The notes under the pieces: generated by a model
The model's database searches: none
Seen by the model: the letters and a program-made list of their open reading frames with translations, nothing else
Told to the model about the DNA's origin: nothing
Shown: positions 16,713-25,178 of the stretch, one piece after another
How the letters are laid out: every line of letters begins with the position of its first letter
How positions within the stretch are numbered: the first letter of the stretch is position 1
Position numbers and translations under genes: made by a program
Source: JBCCTX01 sp039197765
GTDB lineage: Bacteria; Bacteroidota; Bacteroidia; J057
Direction of reading: 5' to 3'
Assembly: GCA_039197765.1 (NCBI GenBank)
Contig: JBCCTX010000017.1
Span: forward strand, 1-47,724
DNA length: 47,724 bases

Positions 16713-18494
16713 CTATTTTCCATCCTCCTGGTGATACACACTGGTTTCTGGTAACTCCATAATATCTACAATCATGAGGCCATCAAGTGCATCATTAAAT
16801 TTAGGGTCTACATTGAAGCCAATGATTCGTGCATTTTGGCTTATATATTTTTTCAAAAGGATAGGAAGAGGCATATGCGAGGGCTCAATATCACTTACGA
16901 TCTTATCTATCTTCTTGAGGTCTGCCCCTGCTCCCTTAAGTAAGGTCTGTGTATCAACAGGCTCTCTTTTTTTCATCCGAAAGGCATGCCTGGGCGTAAT
17001 ATATGCCGCGAGTTCCTGGTCAAAATAATATTTTTCAATAAAAGCCACGATAAAACTTCTAGATACCGTGGTATAACTATTACTAATGCTCACAGGGCCA
17101 ATAATGTAGCGGGATTCTGGATGTTGCTTAAGGAAGTATACAATTCCTTTCCAAAGAAGAAAAAGAGGAAGTCTTTTCTGTTGGTAGGACTTTAAAATGA
17201 AGGAGCGACCCAGTTCGATAGCTTGTGAAAGGATAGGAAGAAAGCCGTCATCAATCCGGAAAAGGCTATGTGTGTAAAATCCTTTTTTGCCGAATTTTTC
17301 CAATATCTCGTCCCCTTTGCCTATGCGATAGGCGCCAACTATAGCTTCTTCTTCTTTGTCCCAAATGAACAGGTGGTAGTAATAGAGGTCAAATTCGTCC
17401 GTATCCAAAGGTTCATTGGTACCTTCCCCCACTTCTCTAAAGGTTATTTCCCTAAGCCTACCCAATTCTTGTAATATATGAGGAATCTCTGTTGAATAAG
17501 CGTTGAAAACTTCAAAATTCTGCTGGGTAAATAGTAGGTTATGGGATCGAAGAGATTCTAACTCAGCTTTTATAGATTCTTTTGGGATAGGGTCAATAAT
17601 AGCCTGAGGAGCTTTTGCACGCCTAAGCTTGGGTCTTCTCTTAGGCTTATAAAACTTTCTAACTTCCAAAGCCGATCCCAGAGCATAAGTCTTTGCTCTG
17701 AGGAAGCGCCCGAACTGGTCTAGGTCTTTAAACTGAGATACCTCACGAGAAAGAATCCGGTTTCCAATCCTTACACGGATGGCTTTCTGTTTCTTTCTAA
17801 ACAGTTCTGCTGGAAGCATAGCTGTACTCAGTTTGGGATTCACCATTCCCAGGAGGTGAAAGATCGCACTGTTACTCCCTTGAAAATAGATAGGCACAAT
17901 GGGAACAGCGGCCTTTTGGATAAGCTTTAGGGTTTGTCTCTCCCATCCTTGATCTGTGATTTGTCTTTTTCCAGGCTGTAAGGTTGATACTTCCCCAGCA
18001 GGAAACAAGCCTAGACCCATTCCTTGCTCTAGGTGCGCGAGGGCTTGCGTATAGCCTTCTTTATTGAGGACTTGCTTTTTGGGGGCTTTGGGGATTTGAT
18101 TGGGAGTCTGGGGAAAGATCAGGTGGGAGTGTATGGGCTTTAGGTGCTGAAGAAAAAAACTTGCAATGATTTTGTAGTCTGAGCGTAGAGGAGCCAGTAA
18201 CTTGAGTAAAATTAACCCATCTATTGCTCCAAAGGGGTGATTAGATATAGTAATAAATGGACCTTTCTTAGGAATTCTTTGTAACTCCTGGGGATCGAAA
18301 ACTATTTCGATCTCCATCTGATCAAATAATGCATTTACAAAATCCAGCCCTTCATTGGGAGTAAGGCTACCAACTAACGTCTCCAGTTTCCCGATTCCCG
18401 TGAGTTGCAATAGGGGATGAGCGGTTTTCGCTCTTTTGAGTTTATGTAGATTCGTTGAAGCGAGAAAATCTTCAGTGTGTCGTAGTTTTTTCAT
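16713..18494 (-). CDS. Two-domain acyltransferase (PlsC-like plus OlsB-like GNAT), OlsF-like aminolipid synthase candidate
   Basis: A 593-residue protein fused from two acyltransferase types. Residues 45-270 are a lysophospholipid-acyltransferase-like domain: NHPFGAID at 85-92 (H-x5-D spacing) and the motif LGLFPAGEVSTL. From about residue 350 to 500 is an OlsB/GNAT-type N-acyltransferase domain (LREITFREVGEGTNEPLDTDEFDLYYYHL...VGAYRIGKGDEI). This order matches OlsF of Flavobacterium and Serratia, which makes ornithine lipids in one polypeptide. The head group (ornithine, glycine, serine) cannot be read from sequence. I chose ATG 18494, preceded by a purine-rich AGGATGGGAG; the longer frame starts with TTG. 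Confidence 0.78.
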   Translation of the reverse strand: MKKLRHTEDFLASTNLHKLKRAKTAHPLLQLTGIGKLETLVGSLTPNEGLDFVNALFDQMEIEIVFDPQELQRIPKKGPFITISNHPFGAIDGLILLKLLAPLRSDYKIIASFFLQHLKPIHSHLIFPQTPNQIPKAPKKQVLNKEGYTQALAHLEQGMGLGLFPAGEVSTLQPGKRQITDQGWERQTLKLIQKAAVPIVPIYFQGSNSAIFHLLGMVNPKLSTAMLPAELFRKKQKAIRVRIGNRILSREVSQFKDLDQFGRFLRAKTYALGSALEVRKFYKPKRRPKLRRAKAPQAIIDPIPKESIKAELESLRSHNLLFTQQNFEVFNAYSTEIPHILQELGRLREITFREVGEGTNEPLDTDEFDLYYYHLFIWDKEEEAIVGAYRIGKGDEILEKFGKKGFYTHSLFRIDDGFLPILSQAIELGRSFILKSYQQKRLPLFLLWKGIVYFLKQHPESRYIIGPVSISNSYTTVSRSFIVAFIEKYYFDQELAAYITPRHAFRMKKREPVDTQTLLKGAGADLKKIDKIVSDIEPSHMPLPILLKKYISQNARIIGFNVDPKFNDALDGLMIVDIMELPETSVYHQEDGK

Positions 18495-18738
18495 ATGCAC
18501 GGCTCCCATCCTAGTCTGGATCAAGTTACTAAAGATTCACAGACTGTGTAAATTTAATCATGAGGTTCCACTTTTGTTGGCAGCCAAGAAGATGACCTCA
18601 TACCCAGCTAAATGGGCCTAATTTATTCGGCTTTAGCGAGTAGCTGAATATGCATAAGATTTGATATGGGTAGGTATTTTTAGTATGTTTCAGTGGGTTG
18701 CGTACCCTATCCTTTTCAAACACATTCAAAACAATATC

Positions 18739-19473
18739 ATGAGTTTTTTTAACAAGCTAAAACAAATGTTCGGGTCAGCCTCCAAAACGGTGGAGCGTGG
18801 AGCCGAAGTTGCAAGTGAATACGCTGAGAAGGCAACCGAAATGGCTTCTAAAGCTACAGAAGAACTGAAAGAACAAGCAGAAGACCTGTGGGACAAAGCC
18901 GGTGATATGGCAGAAAAGGCAGCAGATCAAGCTGAGAGTTTAGCTGAAGCAGCGTCTGAAAAGGCTTCTAAGCTAGCCGGAGAGCTTCAGGAAGGCGCTG
19001 GTGAGGCCTTATCCAAGGCTAAGGGAATGGCTGAAGGTGTTGCAGAGAAAGCAAGTGGTATGGCCGAGGTAGCATCCGAAAAAGCCTCCAAACTCGCAGG
19101 GGACCTCAAAGAAGGTGCGGGTGAAGCCTATGAAAAGGCCAAAGACATGGCGGAAGCTGCTGGTGAAAAGGCTTCAGCCTTAGCAGAAGACTTTAAAGAG
19201 GGTGCTGGGGAGGCGTATACGCAGGCCAAGAATATGGCTGAGGGTGCGGCAGAGAAAGCAGAAGATATGGCTGAAGCGGCTACTGAAAAGGCCTCTTCCT
19301 TGGCAGGGAGTATCAAAGAAGGCGCAGAGGGCGCACTCGATAAGGCCAAAGAGGTAGCCTCAGATGCAGCAGATGCTGTAGAGGATACTGCAGAAAATCT
19401 GGTAGATTCAGCTACCGACGCTGTTGAAGATGCAGCTGATGCAGCAGAAGATGCCATAGATAAAAAGGACTAG
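18739..19473 (+). CDS. LEA-like helical repeat protein with 11-residue periodicity
   Basis: A 244-residue, Ala/Glu/Lys-rich hydrophilic protein without Cys. The start is ATG 18739 (MSFFNKLKQMF); the longer frame from 18661 is not needed. Four repeats run from residue 74: 74-113, 114-142, 143-182 and 183 on. Each opens EKAS-x-LAG and continues EGAGEA-x-x-KAK. Lengths are 40, 29, 40, so they differ by exactly one 11-residue unit. This is the pattern of group 3 LEA proteins, which form amphipathic helices and protect proteins or membranes during drying or freezing. The tail is acidic (DAADAVEDTAENL). YtxH or apolipophorin-like proteins are the alternative. The protective role is inference. Confidence 0.72.
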   Translation: MSFFNKLKQMFGSASKTVERGAEVASEYAEKATEMASKATEELKEQAEDLWDKAGDMAEKAADQAESLAEAASEKASKLAGELQEGAGEALSKAKGMAEGVAEKASGMAEVASEKASKLAGDLKEGAGEAYEKAKDMAEAAGEKASALAEDFKEGAGEAYTQAKNMAEGAAEKAEDMAEAATEKASSLAGSIKEGAEGALDKAKEVASDAADAVEDTAENLVDSATDAVEDAADAAEDAIDKKD

Positions 19474-19527
19474 TCTATTTTTTCCTAGGACTTTTTTTCG
19501 AGCATTCAAAAGTTAAATACAACCTTT

Positions 19528-19559
19528 CCGAGCCTCAAGCCGAGGCTTGGATTTTTTTT
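19528..19559 (+). terminator. Intrinsic terminator of the LEA-like gene, inside the 3' end of pdxJ
   Basis: The stem is CCGAGCCTC (19528-19536) with GAGGCTTGG (19542-19550), including one G-U pair, with a 5-nt loop. An A and eight T follow (19551-19559). It terminates transcription from the plus strand. The 3' arm and T tract fall within the coding sequence of the convergent pdxJ gene, forming its last codons. Confidence 0.8.
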
Positions 19560-20269
19560 CCCAGGCAGGATTGATACTGATGAATGGTTTCTTTTAAGCC
19601 CAGATACAAGGCATCACTGATCAATGCGTGTCCTATAGAAACCTCCTCTAAAAAAGGTAAATTTGAATGGAAGGTCTCAAGATTATCCAGATTCAGATCA
19701 TGCCCGGCATTTACGCCCATTCCTAACTCTGTCGCATATTCTCCTGCTCTGGAATAGGCTTCAATCAATGCCGTATTCCCTTCCGTATAGGCCTCGGCAT
19801 AAGGACCTGTGTACAGTTCAATCCGATCTGTACCAATGTCTCGTGCATGTTCCAGGCTATCAAAAGAAGTATCTACAAACAAAGAAGTTCGAATACCAAG
19901 TGCTTGTAGTCTCTGAATAATTGCCAGCAGAAAATGCTTGTGTTTTCCGGTATCCCACCCCGTATCTGAAGTGAGAACGTCTGGTGGATCAGGTACTAAG
20001 GTACATTGGGAAGGGCGAACTTCCTGCATTAAAGAAAGGAAAGCTTCAGAAGGATAGCCCTCTACATTAAGCTCTACGGATAGTGCTTCTTTCAAATCCC
20101 TGACGTCTTGGTAGCGAATATGGCGCTGATCAGGGCGAGGATGAACGGTAATTCCATCCGCACCGAATGACACACAATCTTTCGCGACTTGAACTACGTT
20201 GGGAATGGACCCTCCCCGTGCATTTCGGATCAGGGCTACTTTGTTGATGTTCACACTGAGTGCAGTCAT
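19535..20269 (-). CDS. pdxJ: Pyridoxine 5'-phosphate synthase
   Basis: PdxJ condenses 3-amino-2-oxopropyl phosphate with 1-deoxyxylulose 5-phosphate to make pyridoxine 5'-phosphate, the last step of the DXP-dependent vitamin B6 route. The 244-residue length is normal for this TIM barrel. Motifs visible are LSVNINKVALIRNARGG, FGADGITVHPRPDQRHI with the conserved histidine, LNVEGYPS, CTLVPD, VSLFVDTSF-like strand, GADRIELYTG-like strand (here GTDRIELYTGPYAE) and VNAGHDLNL, then VSIGHALISDAL. Its final codons are shaped by a convergent terminator: the T tract read backwards gives the Lys-Lys before the end. Confidence 0.97.
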   Translation of the reverse strand: MTALSVNINKVALIRNARGGSIPNVVQVAKDCVSFGADGITVHPRPDQRHIRYQDVRDLKEALSVELNVEGYPSEAFLSLMQEVRPSQCTLVPDPPDVLTSDTGWDTGKHKHFLLAIIQRLQALGIRTSLFVDTSFDSLEHARDIGTDRIELYTGPYAEAYTEGNTALIEAYSRAGEYATELGMGVNAGHDLNLDNLETFHSNLPFLEEVSIGHALISDALYLGLKETIHQYQSCLGKKIQASA

Positions 20270-20420
20270 GAAATGGCTACTTTTTAAATAAAAGGGACAA
20301 TACTACAGGCAGATAAGTCCTAATAGGTTACTAAGATACATACTAGGTAGGAATTCAATTCCAAGATATGAAAGATGGATTAGGGCCAGAATGCCTCATT
20401 CGTTCAGGAACGAGTTTGGG

Positions 20421-21602
20421 TTATCTTCCATCCCATCGCTTGGAACTCTCTACACTGCTTTCTCCTATGGCTTTGAGAGATACTTTAAATTCTAGGGTTT
20501 CTTCCCCGCGGAAAGCTGTAATATTCACAAAATCTCCAGGGCGAAACTTGCTTACTTGTTCCTGGAGCTCTGAGGCGTTACTCACGGGAAACTGGTTGAC
20601 AGCTACTACTACGTCGCCCACTTTTATCCCAGCATCTTCAGCGCCACTATTGGCTCGAACAGCATCTATATAGGCGCCTTTCAAAACATTAAGATTATAT
20701 CGACGTGCGACTTCTGCAGTAACGGGTACAATTTCAACTCCCAATAGGCCACGTTTTACCTTTCCAAACATCAGAAGGTCTTCCATGACCTTTTTTGCAA
20801 TAGAAGAAGGGATTGCAAAAGAATAACCAGCGTAAAAACCTGAATGAGACGATATGGCAGTGTTGATTCCGATTAAGTTTCCAGATAAATCGACCAACGC
20901 CCCTCCACTATTCCCTCGATTTACAACGGCATCGGTTTGTAAGAAGGACTCAATAGCAAAATCTGAGTCTTTACTCAGTAAACGGAGATTTCTCCCTTTA
21001 GCACTGATAATACCAGCAGTTACAGTAGAAGTCAAATTCAAGGGGTTGCCAACTGCTAATACCCAATCTCCTACACGGGTTTCATCTGAATTCCCAAACT
21101 CTAGGTAGGAGAAGTCTTCTCCTACGATTTTCAGGAGAGCTAAATCTGTAGGAATATCTCTGCCTACAATTTCGGCGGGAAACTCTCGATTATCTATTAA
21201 GGTAATCTCTACCTTATCGGCATCCTCTATTACGTGGTTGTTTGTTATGATATATCCATCTTTGGATATAAGGACCCCCGAACCAGAGGCCCTTCCACGG
21301 TATTCATCTGATCCTTCTTCACGATCGCGGAAAAAGTGGAATATATTGTCTCCTCCTAATATTTCAGATTTTACTCTTACCACCGCTGGACGTGAAAGTT
21401 CAGAAGAAATGGAAAAGTCGGGTAATTGACTCGGATTTCTTGGAGAGGGACTCTGGTAGGAAAAAGATGGTTGGGCAGTCTCTCCTCTCAAATATACAGT
21501 TTTGATGGTATTAGGAGCTTTTTGGAAGTAGTAAGCATAAAATGCAGCTCCAAAGACTGCTCCAACTGCTGTCAAGAGAAGGGTCCCGACGATCTTTTTC
21601 AT
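20421..21602 (-). CDS. DegQ/HtrA-type periplasmic serine protease with one PDZ domain
   Basis: A 393-residue S1C protease. The start is ATG 21602 (MKKIVGTLLL); the frame upstream is leader sequence. An N-terminal signal anchor covers residues 4-25. The catalytic triad is His123 (TNNHVIED), Asp153 (TDLALLKI) and Ser232 (RGNSGGAL). One PDZ domain occupies the C-terminal 100 residues (GLLGVEIVPV..., then AGIKVGDVVVAVNQ), so it is the DegS/single-PDZ architecture and not the two-PDZ DegP form. The substrate is probably misfolded envelope protein. It is minus strand with 151 bp to pdxJ. Confidence 0.93.
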   Translation of the reverse strand: MKKIVGTLLLTAVGAVFGAAFYAYYFQKAPNTIKTVYLRGETAQPSFSYQSPSPRNPSQLPDFSISSELSRPAVVRVKSEILGGDNIFHFFRDREEGSDEYRGRASGSGVLISKDGYIITNNHVIEDADKVEITLIDNREFPAEIVGRDIPTDLALLKIVGEDFSYLEFGNSDETRVGDWVLAVGNPLNLTSTVTAGIISAKGRNLRLLSKDSDFAIESFLQTDAVVNRGNSGGALVDLSGNLIGINTAISSHSGFYAGYSFAIPSSIAKKVMEDLLMFGKVKRGLLGVEIVPVTAEVARRYNLNVLKGAYIDAVRANSGAEDAGIKVGDVVVAVNQFPVSNASELQEQVSKFRPGDFVNITAFRGEETLEFKVSLKAIGESSVESSKRWDGR

Positions 21603-22087
21603 GTTAAATTTATTTAGGATATCAAATTTGATAGGAAATGACAACTTAAGAACGAATATAGGTATTTATATGTTTTACTTCCTTTTCCACAGAAGAAAAA
21701 TTTAAAAATGCGAACCTAACTCGCCTATTTTTCGGTATAAAGTAACATATCTTCTGATAATTAACATGGCCATTTTTACTTCATTTTTTTTATTTCAAAA
21801 ATTATGTAATTCTTTAATATTCTAAACTAGGATTAATAAAATTTTATTTTGTAGAAATCGGAGGCACGCTTTTTATTTTCGAGAGATTTCCTTATGATTG
21901 CGATCATCTTACTGTTTTCATGACTTAGAATTGCAGTAAATTAATATATCTTCTTTCTGGACACGCATTTTCAATCGGTGATCATCATCACGGATTTGGT
22001 AAGATTGAGCCTCCTTTTTCAAGGACTATTTCTACTCTGAGGTTTACAGATCTTTTTATTCTGACTCTAAACTTATCCTTGATTATT
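21603..22087. other. AT-rich divergent intergenic region
   Basis: This 485-bp region separates divergent degQ and the unrecognised helix-turn-helix protein. It is clearly AT-richer than the genes and has no open frame worth calling. A 14-bp perfect palindrome TATCAAATTTGATA (21620-21633) lies 18 bp ahead of the degQ ATG. A loose inverted repeat GTGAT-ATCAC sits around 21979-21993. I saw no full TAnnTTTG element. It is long for this compact genome and could hold regulation of either flank. Confidence 0.5.
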
Positions 22088-24208
22088 ATGGTAACAATAG
22101 CTTCATATAAAATATTAACTGACCTACACATAAACCAAAAAGAATTTCCGCTTCCCAATTTTCTCAAAGACCTGCTAAAAGAGAACGATGTTACTAATTT
22201 TGAGAAATTAGAGGATTTCTTTGAATCAGATTTACAGCAAACTGCTCTTCAAAACCAGCAAACGCTGGACTATTTTTTCTTTCTTTCAGAGGCTGCACTA
22301 TTGAATTATCTCCTAAGAAGAAAAGCTCAAGCCTTCTCAAGTACCCTGAGTTTGGTTCAACACCGTATGACAGCGATACGGAATATTGAGGAAACTCAAA
22401 ACACCACAGAGCAATGGGATCAATATTTCTCTTTTATTTCAGTAGTATTTGACAGATTGGCTAGATTTATTCCAATCGAAAAATTTGAATCTTACATAGA
22501 TAAAATAGAATGGAATACCCTTAGTAAAGAGTTCATTCCAAAAATTTCGAGTTTGCTAGGGATGACCTATTTGATGGAAGATCATCCTGAACAAATAAAC
22601 AAATCTCGTCTTTGGTTATATAAGGCTTCCGGCGAGACCCAATTCCCCAGTAACTTAATTAATCAGTTATGGATGGCCGAATACTATCGAAAAGTGCCAT
22701 CGGAAAGCCAAGAGCAAAAGTTAGCGGAGATTGCCGCAAGCCTAGGTGAGAAGATAGAAGAAGAAAGTTCTCCAGGTATTGCCGCTCTTTATCAAAGTGC
22801 CATTTGTGAAATAGAAGCGGTACGAACCGAATTACTCATTACATCCCATATCCAGGAGAATCTGCCAGCGGCAGAAATTGACGCCACAATTACCTCTTTC
22901 AAGGATGCGGCTAAAGAAGTTGATACGACTATTATTTTGACTGTAGTCAATGCTTTTCAGGAGTTGGTCTTAGGGAGAATATATGCAGAAATGGCATCGA
23001 GTCCCTTGTTGGAAGAAAGCAGAGAAGAGAATTTAACCTTCATGACCCATCATCTTCAGTCCGCACAAGACCAAGTAGCTCCTTTGAAAGACACTCAGTT
23101 ATATACATTTTTTAGACGTGAATCTCTAGCCTGCAAAGTTGACGGTAGTCAATCCATACCAGAAAAGGATTTCAAAGAACTGTTAGCTCAAAACAAGAAA
23201 AACAACAATTACATAGAATATGGGAAGTCTGTACACGATTATGTGAGAATGCTATCAAAGAACGGAGCTGGTGGGAAAATTTTGGACATTCTTTTAGATA
23301 GTTTTAAGCTTGGTAGGAAGAAGATCGAGGAAGGGGGCTTTTACCTAATTGTTAAGTCCTTAGAAATAGCCAATGACACCTTGCTGGTGGAGATCAAGAA
23401 GCCAGGAGTGTCCTGGATAGTAGGGAGTTTAGACAAATTTTTCAATGAGATCATAGAAATCATAGAAGGGCTTAAAGAGCAACTAGACCTAATAGGTGAG
23501 GCAAATATTTCAAATTTCCGCAAGGAATATTTACGGTTTGAACCCCTGTCTCATCACCACATTTTGGTTTACTTTCGGTACCAACTCTATGCACTGAAGT
23601 TACTCAATTTGGGGGCATACTTGTCGGGAGATGCACTTTCACAGCGAATTGGAGATCAACTTGTCAAGGCGTTGGAAGATTCGAATAACCCCCTTAGCTT
23701 TATAGATGCTTCTTGGGATGAATTCAAGGATATTCCCAATATGGTACGCAATAGTACGTTGAATAAATGTATTAATATTACCAAAGGGGATCTTCCCAAA
23801 GCTGCTGAGCACTTGAACTTTTCTTACAGAAATTTAAGGAGTTACATTACTTTCAAGGAGGTAAATCGCCTAGGCCTATTTCTCAATTTACAGGAAACGG
23901 ATAATAAGCAATTGGAAATGGGTATAAGGTATATGTTCTACGATTTGTATAAAAAAGGGACCATTTTTGAAGTTGTTTTTGATATGCCCATTTTCCTAGT
24001 AAAATATGCCCAGTCGGGGTTTTTCTCTCAGGACTTGGAAGAAGAGCTCAACATAAAAGGTACCACTGCTAAGAAATACATCAAAATCATGATGGAGATT
24101 GGTCTTATTACACAGGATAAAAATGCAGGTAGGAAACACTTTTATCGATTGAGTAGGGAAACAGTCATGAAAAGACTAGGGCGTGAGCAAGAGCTACGAG
24201 TAAGTTGA
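22088..24208 (+). CDS. Uncharacterised large helical protein with Fis-like and winged helix-turn-helix regions
   Basis: A 706-residue cytosolic protein that I cannot assign to a family. The start is ATG 22088; the open frame from 22079 begins TTG. It is predicted almost wholly helical, with no signal peptide or membrane span. Around residues 562-590 is a segment (GDLPKAAEHLNFSYRNLRSYI) matching the Fis/NtrC-type helix-turn-helix pattern G-N-x3-AA-x2-L-x-I-S-x3-L. Near 647-690 a second one (DLEEELNIKGTTAKKYIKIMMEIGLI, then HFYRLS) looks like a winged helix with a wing. The N-terminal 550 residues are unmatched and could be helical repeats or a sensor. It lies 47 nt upstream of yebC. It is probably a transcription regulator; the signal and targets are unknown. 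Confidence 0.55.
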   Translation: MVTIASYKILTDLHINQKEFPLPNFLKDLLKENDVTNFEKLEDFFESDLQQTALQNQQTLDYFFFLSEAALLNYLLRRKAQAFSSTLSLVQHRMTAIRNIEETQNTTEQWDQYFSFISVVFDRLARFIPIEKFESYIDKIEWNTLSKEFIPKISSLLGMTYLMEDHPEQINKSRLWLYKASGETQFPSNLINQLWMAEYYRKVPSESQEQKLAEIAASLGEKIEEESSPGIAALYQSAICEIEAVRTELLITSHIQENLPAAEIDATITSFKDAAKEVDTTIILTVVNAFQELVLGRIYAEMASSPLLEESREENLTFMTHHLQSAQDQVAPLKDTQLYTFFRRESLACKVDGSQSIPEKDFKELLAQNKKNNNYIEYGKSVHDYVRMLSKNGAGGKILDILLDSFKLGRKKIEEGGFYLIVKSLEIANDTLLVEIKKPGVSWIVGSLDKFFNEIIEIIEGLKEQLDLIGEANISNFRKEYLRFEPLSHHHILVYFRYQLYALKLLNLGAYLSGDALSQRIGDQLVKALEDSNNPLSFIDASWDEFKDIPNMVRNSTLNKCINITKGDLPKAAEHLNFSYRNLRSYITFKEVNRLGLFLNLQETDNKQLEMGIRYMFYDLYKKGTIFEVVFDMPIFLVKYAQSGFFSQDLEEELNIKGTTAKKYIKIMMEIGLITQDKNAGRKHFYRLSRETVMKRLGREQELRVS

Positions 24209-24255
24209 CAGAGATTTTAGTTATTTTGTGGGCAAACGAGTTCAAAACGTAATTT

Positions 24256-24999
24256 ATGGCAGGTCATAGTAAATGGGCAAATATTAAGCATCGTAAAGGA
24301 GCCCAGGATAAGAAAAGAGCAAAAATTTTTACCCGCTTGGTGAAAGAAATAGCAGTCGCAACCAAAGAAGGAGGCCCCGATCCTGCGGCTAATCCTCGAT
24401 TGCGCATGGCCATACAAAATGCCAAGAAAGCAAACGTCCCAAAGGATAACATCACAAAAGCAGTAAATAAAGGCTCTGGGGATGATGGGACAAGTTACGA
24501 GGAAGTAACCCTGGAAGGCTATGCACCCAACGGCGTGGCGGTATTCGTAGAATGTCTTACTGACAATAACAATAGGACAGTTGCGAACGTCAGAAGCTAC
24601 TTCAATAAGTACAATGGAAGTTTGGGCAAAAGTGGTTCGGTTGATTATATGTTCCAACGAATGGGGGTCTTTGTAGTTAAGTCCGAAGGGCTGGACGAAG
24701 AAGACCTTACCATGGAACTCTTGGATGTGGGACTAGAAGATTTAGAGTCTGCCGACGATACATTTATCATTACATGTGCATTTGAGGATTTTGGGGCAGT
24801 AAATGGGAAATTAGAAGAATTGAATATAGAAGCAGAAAGCTCCACTTTAGAGAGAATCCCGGATACCACTATCGAGCTGGACCTCGATCGAGCCAAAGGC
24901 GTTATGAAATTGATTGATATTTTGGAAGATGATGACGATGTTCAAAATATCTTCCACAATATGGAAATGACAGAAGAAATCATTTCCCAACTCTCCTAA
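24256..24999 (+). CDS. yebC: YebC/PmpR (TACO1) family protein
   Basis: A 247-residue member of the YebC family, known as DNA-binding regulators (PmpR) and, in some studies, as factors aiding translation of proline stretches. The N-terminal signature MAGHSKWANIKHRKGAQDKKR and then ARIFTRL-like KIFTRLVKEI is complete, followed by GYAPNGVAVFVECLTDNNNRT. The rest follows the family (VEDLESADDT-like and MIPDTTIELD-like segments). The length is normal. It is followed by a strong intrinsic terminator at 25065. The 47-nt gap from the upstream gene would allow cotranscription. Confidence 0.96.
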   Translation: MAGHSKWANIKHRKGAQDKKRAKIFTRLVKEIAVATKEGGPDPAANPRLRMAIQNAKKANVPKDNITKAVNKGSGDDGTSYEEVTLEGYAPNGVAVFVECLTDNNNRTVANVRSYFNKYNGSLGKSGSVDYMFQRMGVFVVKSEGLDEEDLTMELLDVGLEDLESADDTFIITCAFEDFGAVNGKLEELNIEAESSTLERIPDTTIELDLDRAKGVMKLIDILEDDDDVQNIFHNMEMTEEIISQLS

Positions 25000-25064
25000 G
25001 GGTTTCTCGATAGCCAATGGGGGATTAGACTTCTAAACGAAACAAACATCAGGCCTTTCGAGGG

Positions 25065-25092
25065 AAAAGCTATGCATGCATAGCTTTTTTTT
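25065..25092 (+). terminator. Intrinsic terminator of yebC
   Basis: A perfect 24-bp palindrome (25065-25088) with arms AAAAGCTATG and CATAGCTTTT around CATG, followed by a T run to 25092. By chance a 24-bp perfect palindrome is very unlikely in a window this size. Confidence 0.9.
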
Positions 25093-25178
25093 GTATATTT
25101 ACTAAAACAATGCATGCACAATATACAACAGTCATTTATTATTTAGCCATAAATTAAAACAACTAATTAACAAGAGGA

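Noticed and set aside
18436..18621. Small plus-strand frame (61 residues) upstream of the LEA-like gene
   Set aside because: It is antisense to the start of the two-domain acyltransferase gene, with no ribosome binding site or family match.
19128..19457. Minus-strand Ser/Ala-rich frame of 109 residues
   Set aside because: It is antisense to the repetitive LEA-like gene; its low complexity reflects that gene's codons.
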